A DNA stretch of 64,000 nt, taken from positions 1 to 64,000 of the forward strand of contig NZ_JAAIJR010000014.1 in assembly GCF_010915725.1 (NCBI RefSeq), in the 5' to 3' direction. The notes beneath the pieces were generated by a model. The model was not told the DNA's origin. It saw nothing but the letters and a program-made list of their open reading frames with translations, and ran no database searches. The stretch comes from Thiorhodococcus mannitoliphagus (lineage in GTDB: Bacteria; Pseudomonadota; Gammaproteobacteria; Chromatiales; Chromatiaceae). A program made the translations under genes and the position numbers. Positions 42,948 through 50,760 of this stretch are shown in pieces; position 1 is the first letter of the stretch; each line of letters starts with the position of its first letter.

Positions 42948-44225
42948 TCAACGGCTCCCGCCCAGCGTGCCAAGGCGCTCGACCTGAGGCACCGCGAGGA
43001 TGAGCAGGCGCTCGCGATCGACGATGACACGCGCCTCGATGAGCATCCCGGCATTGATCCGCGCATCCGGACCACGGGACGACGACCACTGATAGCCGCT
43101 CGGGGTGGCTGCATCCTCGAGCAAGGCGACCCGCACCTGAAAGGGCGCACCGGCGGTCGTGAGATCCTGCACCAACTGCTCGTTCTTGAGCAGACGGCGC
43201 ATGCCGGCCCGTGTCGCCGGCAGCTCGGAGACCTGCTCCACCCGCCCGCGCAGATAGCCGAACTCCTCGGGCCGAAAGGCCGAGGGCAGGACCTCGACGT
43301 CCATGCCGGGGCGAACCCGCTTGCCGTCCGTCGGCTTGACATAGGCGAAGGCCACCAGATGCTCACGCGCGCCACCGACCGGCGCGACCGTCGCCAGGGT
43401 CTCGCCGGGCTGAACCACGTCCCCGGCGCCGACCATGACCTCCAGCACCCGCCCCGCATGGGCGCTCAGCAGACGTCCTTGCTCGCCGAGCCGTGCCTCG
43501 AGCCGCTCGACCGAACGCTCGGACTCCTGGATGCGCAGGCGCTTTTCGAGCATGGTCAGCTTGTCCTCGCCCGCGCGCTCCTCCTTGCGCAGCGCGATGG
43601 CCTTCTGCTCGTCGTCGAGTTCGGCGAGACGTTCGCGCACGTCGGAGAGGCCGAGCTGCACCTCAATGAGCTCGTCGTCCGTAATCACCCGTTTCTCCAC
43701 CAGCTTGGAGACACTCGCATGCTTCTTGTCCAGCAAGACCAGGCGCTCCTCCAAGAGACGGCGCGTCTGGGCGATGGTGCCGAGACGCTCGGTCTCGAGC
43801 AGACGCTCGCGCGCCTCCTTGTCGCGATGAAAGACCTCCAGCTCGCGGAACTGGGCGCGCGCATCCTCCAGTCGGGCGCGAGCCGTCTCCAGCTCGCGCC
43901 GCAGCTCGCCTTGCTCGACCTGGGCGACCAGATCGCCGACCGCGACGGCGTCTCCGGGACGGATGTCCAGCGTAAGCAGCCGCCCTGGCACGGAGGCGAC
44001 GATCTGATCCAGCCCGCCCGCCGCGATCAGGATGCCGCGCGCCTTCACCTTGACCGGCGCGGTCGCAGTCGCCGACCAGAGGATGGCCCCCAGAATGGCC
44101 ACGCCCAGCGCCAGCAAGACGAGCCAACCGGCGCCGCCGACGAGACGCATCGGCTGATCGAGATGCTCGCTGGAGGCCAGCCGATCCAATGCGGCTTGAC
44201 GGAAGATTTGACGGCGCTCGGACAT
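42948..44225 (-). CDS. NHLP bacteriocin-system HlyD-like secretion adaptor
   Basis: In 425 residues there is a membrane anchor (WLVLLALGVAILGAILWSAT), a lipoyl half (VKVKARGILIAAGGLDQIVA), a long coiled-coil (about 105-260: ELRRELETARARLEDARAQF onward) and a C-terminal lipoyl/beta part. The arrangement matches the NHLP secretion protein that bridges the ABC exporters to the outer envelope. ATG at 44225 lies two bases after eight AACTGCC repeats (as read on this strand) and has no Shine-Dalgarno sequence, so its expression may depend on the repeat tract. Confidence 0.88.
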   Translation of the reverse strand: MSERRQIFRQAALDRLASSEHLDQPMRLVGGAGWLVLLALGVAILGAILWSATATAPVKVKARGILIAAGGLDQIVASVPGRLLTLDIRPGDAVAVGDLVAQVEQGELRRELETARARLEDARAQFRELEVFHRDKEARERLLETERLGTIAQTRRLLEERLVLLDKKHASVSKLVEKRVITDDELIEVQLGLSDVRERLAELDDEQKAIALRKEERAGEDKLTMLEKRLRIQESERSVERLEARLGEQGRLLSAHAGRVLEVMVGAGDVVQPGETLATVAPVGGAREHLVAFAYVKPTDGKRVRPGMDVEVLPSAFRPEEFGYLRGRVEQVSELPATRAGMRRLLKNEQLVQDLTTAGAPFQVRVALLEDAATPSGYQWSSSRGPDARINAGMLIEARVIVDRERLLILAVPQVERLGTLGGSR

Positions 44226-44226
44226 A

Positions 44227-44284
44227 GGCAGTTGGCAGTTGGCAGTTGGCAGTTGGCAGTTGGCAGTTGGCAGTTGGCAGTTGG
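44227..44284. repeat. Eight perfect 7-bp tandem repeats upstream of the adaptor gene
   Basis: GGCAGTT occurs eight times in unbroken tandem (44227-44282) plus two bases. It fills the leader of the adaptor gene, where a ribosome binding site would normally be. Slippage would change spacing and reading frame by one base per unit. Confidence 0.95.
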
Positions 44285-44326
44285 ACGGTCTGGGAATTGG
44301 GACTGAGGTGCAAGTGGAGCCGTCGG

Positions 44327-45058
44327 TCAGAGGGTGCGCAGATGGCCGCTTGCGACGGCTTCGGCGAGCCAGGCGGACTCGCCGCGGAGATCGTGCCAGA
44401 GGGCTTGGCGGCCGTCGACCGCGCCGTCGAGGGTGAAGCCGCTGATCCTTGGGCGGAAACCCTTGTGGATGAGGGTCTCCAAGAGGAGCAGGCCGCTGGT
44501 CATGCGCGCTTGCGGATCCGCACGACAGCGCAGCGCCGGGTGGCGATCCTGCAAACTGCGATAGGTCAGCCGTTCGAGGTCGAGCGACCAGATGGCCAGC
44601 GGCGGCAGCTCGAGCGCGTAGAAGTCCAGCAGGCGTTGCACATTGGCACAAAAGGGCTCCCAGGCGTGGGACGGATCGAAGTCGCGGATGAGATAGAGCA
44701 AGAGCCGCGCGCCAGGATGGCGCTGACAGAAGCCAGCCAGGAAGACCAGGCGCGACAGCACGCTGGTGTCGTAGCCATGGATGTAGGTGAAGATCCAATC
44801 CACCGACTCCAGCACACCGCGATCGAGCAGACGCTCGGCATGCTTCAGGTGCACGGCCATGACGGCATTTGGGCCGGGGGTCAGGTCACGCAACCGTCGT
44901 TCCTCGTCAGGACTCAGCGGCTTACCGCCGATCACCAGGATGTCGCCGCGCAGCTCGCGACGCAGCAGCTCGTCGATGTCAGCAAGCGGCTCGAGCCCCA
45001 GCACGCCCAAGCTAGGCGTCTGGCTCGAGAAATCGCCTGCTACCCCGTCGTCTGCCAT
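44327..45058 (-). CDS. Unrecognised lanthipeptide-cluster protein, possibly a glycosyltransferase
   Basis: The 243-residue soluble protein is encoded between the 2-oxoglutarate oxygenase and the exporter genes. ATG at 45058 overlaps the TGA of the oxygenase gene (TGATG), so it is coupled to it. Segments such as GDILVIGGKPLSPDEERRL, VDWIFTYIHGYDTSVL and MTSGLLLLETLIHKGFRPRI with SGFTLDG resemble the donor-site region of bacterial GT29/sialyltransferase-like proteins. No metal motif is evident. The assignment is tentative; it could be a novel tailoring enzyme. Confidence 0.6.
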   Translation of the reverse strand: MADDGVAGDFSSQTPSLGVLGLEPLADIDELLRRELRGDILVIGGKPLSPDEERRLRDLTPGPNAVMAVHLKHAERLLDRGVLESVDWIFTYIHGYDTSVLSRLVFLAGFCQRHPGARLLLYLIRDFDPSHAWEPFCANVQRLLDFYALELPPLAIWSLDLERLTYRSLQDRHPALRCRADPQARMTSGLLLLETLIHKGFRPRISGFTLDGAVDGRQALWHDLRGESAWLAEAVASGHLRTL

Positions 45059-45660
45059 CAACGAAAGAGCGGGCCTTCCAGCCAACCGACCAGACTCCAG
45101 CGCGTGCCCCAGATCAGCTTGGTGACGGCATGCGAGCGAAAGCTCGGAAAGACGGTGACCGATCCTTGCGCCCGTGTCGCCAGCTCGAGCTGCTGCTCAT
45201 GGCCGTGGAACTGGAGATTGCAGCCGACATAGCTCGCCGGATCCGAGAGCTGCACCACGACCGAGAGCTTGCGCCGCGACAAGTGGTCCTTGCCGATGTC
45301 GGTGTGCCAGCCGTAGAAGTGACCGGCCCCATAGCGCGTAAACTGAAAATCGGCCTCCTGGGTGTCGTCGAGGTCGAAGCCGTAGTAATCCTGATTGACC
45401 TGCCGGACCAGCGCGACGATCCGCTGGATCAAGCCCTGGGCATCTGCGGCGTCGGGCGCGATCCACCAGACATCGGCGTGGCGCGTGACCTTACCTTGGG
45501 GATCCACGTAGGCGGTGCGATCACCGGCATCGGCGTCGACCACATTGATGAGATGCCGACAGGCGTCGGCGTCGAGGACGTCGTGCAGGGTGCGATGATC
45601 ATAGTAGTCCGCCCGCTCCACAAGGTCCGGGCGCTGCAGCGAGGCTGCGCTCAAGCTCAT
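45058..45660 (-). CDS. 2-oxoglutarate/Fe(II) oxygenase, likely lanthipeptide tailoring enzyme
   Basis: The 200-residue prolyl-4-hydroxylase-like fold has iron ligands H-x-D in FYGWHTDIG and a distal His in SFRSHAVTKL, with the 2-oxoglutarate-binding Arg in GTRWSLVGW. LSVVVQLSDPASYVGCNLQF is the typical beta-helix part. ATG at 45660 has GAGGAGA upstream; the open frame before it overlaps the precursor gene region and lacks resemblance. By position it probably hydroxylates a residue of the precursor, which has Asp, Pro and Lys in its core. Confidence 0.88.
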   Translation of the reverse strand: MSLSAASLQRPDLVERADYYDHRTLHDVLDADACRHLINVVDADAGDRTAYVDPQGKVTRHADVWWIAPDAADAQGLIQRIVALVRQVNQDYYGFDLDDTQEADFQFTRYGAGHFYGWHTDIGKDHLSRRKLSVVVQLSDPASYVGCNLQFHGHEQQLELATRAQGSVTVFPSFRSHAVTKLIWGTRWSLVGWLEGPLFR

Positions 45661-45776
45661 GCTGTCTCTCCTCGTCCAGTGCTCAGGTGGCATGGCGCAC
45701 CGAGACCGCTCCAGCATCCGGCCCGCGGACGCGGAGCGGCACCATGCGGGGCGCGAACGCCCCGGTGATCGCGGCA

Positions 45777-46124
45777 TCACCGCTTGATGGTACCCGGATC
45801 GATCTTAAGGCTGTCGCAGCCGGGGTGGATGGTCAGCTTGCATGAGGAGATCTTGGTCTGTGGTGCCAGACTGCAGCCGGGCGCGTTCGACGAATAAGAC
45901 AGCCCCTTGCCGCCGGCGACCGCCTCCAGCTCATCGTCGGTGAGTTCGACTTCACCCACAGGGGCATTGCCGACCGCAGTGAACTCCTCGGCCGTGAAAT
46001 CAAGCCCTAGCTCACTGCCGATCTGGGTGATGTCGTCGACGGTCTGGGCATCCTGGACCCGCTTGAGGAGATCCGCGTCCGCGCCGAGCTTTTCAAAGAA
46101 CTTTTCTGCATCACTTGAAGACAT
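45777..46124 (-). CDS. lanA: Lanthipeptide precursor with Nif11-type leader
   Basis: The 115-residue precursor has a Nif11-like leader (about 1-72: SSSDAEKFFEKLGADADLLK, GSELGLDFTAEEFTAVG, VELTDDELEAVAGG) ending in the Gly-Gly cut site. A core of 43 residues follows, with Cys at core positions 12, 23 and 31 and ten Ser/Thr (for example LSYSSNAPGCSLAPQ, ISSCKLTIHPGC). Up to three thioether rings can form. The C-terminus is basic (GTIKR). It sits directly after lanM and before the tailoring oxygenase. Its ribosome site (AAGGCGGA) is modest. Confidence 0.92.
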   Translation of the reverse strand: MSSSDAEKFFEKLGADADLLKRVQDAQTVDDITQIGSELGLDFTAEEFTAVGNAPVGEVELTDDELEAVAGGKGLSYSSNAPGCSLAPQTKISSCKLTIHPGCDSLKIDPGTIKR

Positions 46125-49100
46125 GATTTTTTCCGCCTTGGCTATGGTTGAGGAAGCCGCAGCTTCCCGAGATGCGCTCGACCGCCGTGGGAGCCGTCGA
46201 GCCTGTGTCGACCCGCGCGCGGGCCATCACTCCGAGGCCCTTGGAAGCTCCGCTTCCTGGGCGTCTATCAAAGGGGGCGGCGACACCACTTGGAGCGCCG
46301 CTCCGCATCGAGTCCCGTGCTCGTCGCGCCGGGGCGGCGCTCCTACTCGGCGCCGCGAAGAGCAGCACCGAAGGGAGACGCTCCGGCTGAACGAGCCGCA
46401 GGAGCTGATAGCCGATCCCGGCGATACCTTGAAAGAACCCGGGGTTGAGTGCCTGCCCGCCCAGGACCGAGAAGAGCCGGTAGCCAGTCTCGTCGGAACG
46501 CTGTTGCAGGACCCCCGCGGTGCGTGCCAGTGCCGCGCGGCGCAGCTCGGCGTCATCGCAGACCCGACTCGACTCCAGCAACACCTCGGTCAAGCCCAGA
46601 TTGCCGCAGCACAGATGATCGATACCCAGATCGCCCGTATGCCCGATGCAGTCCAGACCGGCTTGCCAGTCCTGCCGCAACGCCCCGTCCGCGTCGCGCC
46701 CGAGCTGCATCAGCCCAAGCCTGCCTAAGGCGATCCCGGGCGCACCGTGACACCAACTCGTCATGAAATGGCCGTCGCCGTGTCGCAGGTCCGACCAGTT
46801 CGTTGCAGCGGCGTCGAAGTGAGCGTCTTCCGCAGCGCGCAGCGCCTCGACCAGCGTCCAAAGCCCCGGCTCATCGACACATGCCGCAAGCCGTCCCAAC
46901 GCCAAGGCGATGCCGGCGGCGCCATGCGAGAGCCCCGTGAGCAGTCCGGCCGGCGGTGCGGCGCGGCTCGCGAGCCGCGCCGGCAACTGCCGCTCCAGGT
47001 GGGCTGCACAGGCGCGTGCCCGCTCGAGCAGCTCCGCCCGCCCCGTGCGCGCATGCAGCGCCAGCAGCCCCAGGATGGCGCCAGCACTGCCGCCGATCAG
47101 ATCGAGCGCGACGTCATTGGCGATCATCTCGGCGCTGATCTGCCCGGCGAGCGTCTCGGCGGCGGGCAGCAGCCACTCGGCCTCCGCCGGCACCAGGTCG
47201 GCCAGGACCGCGGACGCATAGAGGATGCCGCCGAGCCCAGCCCCCAAGCCGAGCCCTTCGCGGGCCAGACGCGGCGCGACACCAGGATCATCCACGGCAT
47301 CACGCAGCGGCCTCAAGGCGTCCACCCAGAGGCGGCGATAGCGCGTCTCGCCCGTGACGGCCTCCAAGGCGGCTAGAAAGAGGGCGATCCCCGCCTTGCC
47401 TTCATAGAGCCCGAGCGAGACCAAATCGAGCTGCCAGCGATCGACGGCCGGCGAGAGCCGAAAGCCGAGCCACTGCGGCTGCCCCCAAAGTCGCATCGCC
47501 CGCTGCTCGAGGACGGCGGCGATGCGTGCTGCTTCGCCGGAGCAGACCGAGGGGGCCAGCGGATCGGGCTCAGACTGGCCGAGCGCGACAGCCGCCGCTG
47601 GTGCACTGAACACCATGTCGACCGGCTGACGCTGGGCGATATAGGCCGCGCGGATCAGTTCGCGCTGCAGCCTCAGATCCGCCGCGCCCAGGCGCTCCAG
47701 GAACTGGTGCGTGCTCGCCAGCTCGGAGCGCAGCAGCGGCTGCGCCGTCCCGGATGGACCGGGCGGGGGCTCGCCATGCACGGCGAGACTGAAGTGAGGA
47801 ATGTCGAGACGGACCATCTGCGCCATCTCGGTGAGGACCATAGCGCGCGTCGCCTGATCGTCCGGCACCAGGAAGGCAGCACGGGCCAGCTTCTCGATCA
47901 CCCAGCCCCAGCTCAGGCCGGAGACCAGGTTGGCCGGCTTGAGCAGCTGGCGCTGCAGACCGTAGTAGACCGCGGTGGCGCGAAAGACATAGCGTGAGCG
48001 GCAGCCGCGAAAGGCCAGCAGCGGGCTGTCCGCCGCCGCGAGCAGCGCGTCGCGCCCGCGCTCACAGGCCAGGTAGGCCTCGCGAAAGCCGACGAGCAGC
48101 TCATCCAGGTAGTCTGCCGGGTCGATGCCCTGCGTGGCTCCGGCGAGCTGCGGCAGGTTGGTGCCGGGCTCTGGCCTGACCTCCCGCACCACGCGATGCA
48201 TCAGGTCCGAGTTGATGGCCCCCCAGCCGCTAACCCGCGCCGCCGGGGCGTCCGCTCGGACGCTGACGGCGCTGCCGAGGCCGCTCACGTCCAGCGCGCC
48301 GCGGCCGTCCAGGCTGCTGGTCCAGGTCGGCAAGAAGCCGGTCTTGAGCACCGTCTCGAGCCCCAGCGCGCCAGCATCGGCCAGGCCGGCGACATCGGCA
48401 TCTCCGAGATCGACATCGCGGTGAAAGAGGGTCTCGGGGTCCAGTAGGACAAGGTCTTCCCCGCATGCCATGAGGTTGTCCTCATGACAGTCCGTGCCGC
48501 CCAGCAGATGCACGACGCACATGAGACGTCCCGCATTGCGGTAGAAGCGGCCGACGCCGTCCGGCTCCTGAATCGGCGCGGGCTCCAGATACTCGACCCA
48601 GCCGTAGCCGTCGCGCTCGAGCACGCGCGGCGCCCGCAAGCGTCCGCCGCCCGCCGCGTCCAGCCAATCGAGGAAGCTCGCGAAGGCGGTGTCGAGCCGC
48701 AAATCGCGCGGCTTGTAGAGCATCCGAGCACCGTCCGCGAAGCCCAGGACCATCACGGAGCGCCCCTCGTGATGCGGGTCGGACAGGTTGCCCTGAATCC
48801 AGGCGATCTGCGCAGTCGCCGACTGGCCAGCCATCTCGGTCAAGGCATCCCAATCCCGCTCCAGCCGAGTCACCAGCTCGGCGGTCGCCGTGATCCACTG
48901 CGCCAGACGTGTCCCGAGCAGGCGCGCCAACACTGGATAACGCTGAAAGACGGCATGCAGCCCGTCGCCGCCGAGTTCCGCGACCCAGCGGTCGTAGAGG
49001 CCTCGCTCCTCAGACAGGGCGGGGCCGCCGCGCACGCGCAGCACCAGACTCTGCCCCGCCGGGCGCCTGGCCTCCAGCTCGGCGAAGAGCACCTCCTCGG

Positions 49101-49680
49101 CGAGCTGCGTCAGCGCAGCCAAGAGGCCACGGCAGAGATCGTGCGCGCTGCCCTCCGCGAGATGCCGCGATAGCCGCTCGTCGGGGCCTTCGAGTCTGCC
49201 AAGGAGTTGGCGGTAAGCGAAGTCGACCGCCGGCGCCAACAACTCCTCGAAGGCGAGCGGCGCGCCGGGAATGCGACCGTCGAATGCTGTCCCCGCTGGC
49301 TCTGGCACGGCATACCAAGTCGCGGTCCAATCCACGAGCCCACACACCGCCTGCAGCCACTCGGGACGCCGCGCCGGCACGGCCCCGTCACAGAGTGCCC
49401 GCGCGAGATCCTCGTACCGCCAACCGGCCCATGCCAGACGCGCCTCCAAGAGGTCGGACGCTGGCCTGGCAGCAAGCGCCGAGCGCCATGCCTGGCAGAT
49501 CGCGTCCAGCGTTTCGGGGCTGGCAAGCTCGGTCGGAGCGGTCCGATCCAGTGACGTAAGACGCTCCGGCAGCGTGAGCGCGCGACGATAGAGCGCATCC
49601 AGATCGGTGTCGGTCAGGCGGCTGATTCCGGCCTGCCAGCCAGACTCGATCCCCTTGATCAAAGCATGCTCCTGAAGCAT
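46111..49680 (-). CDS. lanM: Class II lanthipeptide synthetase LanM (ProcM-like, CCG type)
   Basis: LanM dehydrates Ser/Thr and closes thioether rings. The 1189-residue protein has a dehydratase half (MLYKPRDLRLDTAF, CHEDNLMACGEDLVLLDPET) and a LanC-like cyclase half (GLSHGAAGIALAL, zinc site SWCHGAPG and HLCCGNLG). The CCG zinc motif is that of the ProcM lineage, known for promiscuous enzymes acting on Nif11-leader substrates. GGAGG precedes the ATG at 49680. After LPSVLLF the normal end is passed by about 80 residues encoded by hairpin repeats, so the tail overlaps the precursor start by 14 bases. Confidence 0.95.
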   Translation of the reverse strand: MLQEHALIKGIESGWQAGISRLTDTDLDALYRRALTLPERLTSLDRTAPTELASPETLDAICQAWRSALAARPASDLLEARLAWAGWRYEDLARALCDGAVPARRPEWLQAVCGLVDWTATWYAVPEPAGTAFDGRIPGAPLAFEELLAPAVDFAYRQLLGRLEGPDERLSRHLAEGSAHDLCRGLLAALTQLAEEVLFAELEARRPAGQSLVLRVRGGPALSEERGLYDRWVAELGGDGLHAVFQRYPVLARLLGTRLAQWITATAELVTRLERDWDALTEMAGQSATAQIAWIQGNLSDPHHEGRSVMVLGFADGARMLYKPRDLRLDTAFASFLDWLDAAGGGRLRAPRVLERDGYGWVEYLEPAPIQEPDGVGRFYRNAGRLMCVVHLLGGTDCHEDNLMACGEDLVLLDPETLFHRDVDLGDADVAGLADAGALGLETVLKTGFLPTWTSSLDGRGALDVSGLGSAVSVRADAPAARVSGWGAINSDLMHRVVREVRPEPGTNLPQLAGATQGIDPADYLDELLVGFREAYLACERGRDALLAAADSPLLAFRGCRSRYVFRATAVYYGLQRQLLKPANLVSGLSWGWVIEKLARAAFLVPDDQATRAMVLTEMAQMVRLDIPHFSLAVHGEPPPGPSGTAQPLLRSELASTHQFLERLGAADLRLQRELIRAAYIAQRQPVDMVFSAPAAAVALGQSEPDPLAPSVCSGEAARIAAVLEQRAMRLWGQPQWLGFRLSPAVDRWQLDLVSLGLYEGKAGIALFLAALEAVTGETRYRRLWVDALRPLRDAVDDPGVAPRLAREGLGLGAGLGGILYASAVLADLVPAEAEWLLPAAETLAGQISAEMIANDVALDLIGGSAGAILGLLALHARTGRAELLERARACAAHLERQLPARLASRAAPPAGLLTGLSHGAAGIALALGRLAACVDEPGLWTLVEALRAAEDAHFDAAATNWSDLRHGDGHFMTSWCHGAPGIALGRLGLMQLGRDADGALRQDWQAGLDCIGHTGDLGIDHLCCGNLGLTEVLLESSRVCDDAELRRAALARTAGVLQQRSDETGYRLFSVLGGQALNPGFFQGIAGIGYQLLRLVQPERLPSVLLFAAPSRSAAPARRARDSMRSGAPSGVAAPFDRRPGSGASKGLGVMARARVDTGSTAPTAVERISGSCGFLNHSQGGKNHVFK
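46150..46360. repeat. REP-like hairpin cluster fused to the lanM 3' end
   Basis: It holds GGAAGC/GCTTCC hairpins near 46155 and 46250 and the GTCGCGCCGGGGCGGCGCTC unit near 46325, related to the hairpin at 36399. The reading frame of lanM runs through it, giving a low-complexity Arg/Ala/Gly tail. Confidence 0.7.
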
Positions 49681-49932
49681 GGCGCCTAGACCTCCAGGCA
49701 CTCAGCCCAGCGCGCGCATCGGCGCGCCAGACGAAGGCCGATGCGCACACCGGCATCGGCAGGACAAGCAGGCACAGGGTTGGAAAAGCACATGACAATC
49801 GCCGTTCAGAGCATCATTCGAAATCCTGTATGAAGACTACGCTGCCAACCCGCAAAAACCAAGCATTCCCCTGCGACATTCCGCACCGCGCTGGCGTGAA
49901 TATTCACTTGAATTACGACGCTTCTTGCGCTT

Positions 49933-50034
49933 AGAAAGTCTCCGTCAACAACTTCCCCTCTTTTGTAAAGCGGGCCAGAAGGGGATTTCGGGCAGCTTGG
50001 CTCGCATCGGAAAACAATTGATGGACACTTGCTT
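49933..50034 (+). repeat. Element B, copy 2
   Basis: The ends are AGAAAGTCTCCGTCAACAAC and CAATTGATGGACACTTGCTT, with GCTCGCATCGGAAAACAATT inside. It is the reverse complement arrangement of the copy at 36544. Confidence 0.75.
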
Positions 50035-50341
50035 GGCACCCAACCCTTCGCGCCAGCCAGACATTGCCGGTTTCTCGAATCGCTGAGATCCCGACGACAT
50101 GACCATGTTCATTCTGGATAGGCTTTAAGAAAGATGCCGAGCCGGATCGCATAGGATCGGGCTGCCTGATCGTCGGCTGCGGCTATTGAAGGGATTGCCG
50201 GCGCACCCCCTTGGTCGGCGTCGCACCCAGAGTCAACGAGGAGAATGCACCCGAGCGACCACGGCTCTCTGCCTTGACGCGCAACCAGCGTTTCCAGGGG
50301 CCGATCCATGAATGGGATTGACGGGATTGCAGATGCGGGGA

Positions 50342-50508
50342 TTAGAATCCTTGAGGGCGCAAAATGCTTGCAGATGAGTCAAATTTCGATGAAGCCTCCG
50401 ACCATCCAAGGCCGTCGGGATCGGGATCGAGCCGACGATAGCGATCCCGATTCCGATAGCGATCCCGATGGCATGACTCGTCGGTCTGAGGCGAAGCCTC
50501 GCTGCTAG
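50342..50508 (-). repeat. Interspersed repeat family A, copy A4 (reverse)
   Basis: Reading leftward it starts CTAGCAGCGAGGCTTCGCCT and ends GGATTCTAA. The core carries GATAGCGATCCCGAT-type hexamers. A three-base insertion follows the first CTAG. Confidence 0.85.
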
Positions 50509-50760
50509 TCAAGAGGGTGACCTTCAACGCGATCACCCCGGATAGATTCCTTCATCTTTTGTAAACTCGACTCGTGGGCGGAACCTGCCCAGGTTGCCTT
50601 CCGACGGTTTGCTGTGGAGCAACCGAAGCCTGAAGCATCTCACCGATCACCATTTACAGAGATGCTTCTCCGAGTGGCAAAGACGAGATCAACCCGCTTT
50701 CTCGAAGTCGCGTCGCGGCCCCAAAGGGCCATCCAATCGATCTGGGAGCCAGCCGAGGAC

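Larger units (their letters stand above)
49681..50760. other. Gap between lanM and the membrane GGDEF gene
   Basis: About 1.1 kb without a convincing gene. It contains element B copy 2 and repeat A4, plus the divergent promoters of lanM and the GGDEF gene. I looked for further small precursor genes and found none with a double-glycine leader. Confidence 0.6.

Noticed and set aside
44226-44798. N-terminal extension of the secretion adaptor through the 7-bp repeats (NCQLPTA units)
   Set aside because: It would overlap the unknown cluster gene in another frame and places random and repeat peptide before a well-formed adaptor start; MSERRQ at 44225 is the better start.
49806-50039. A 77-codon leftward frame near lanM considered as a second precursor
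   Set aside because: No Nif11 leader or double-glycine site, and much of it is element B sequence.
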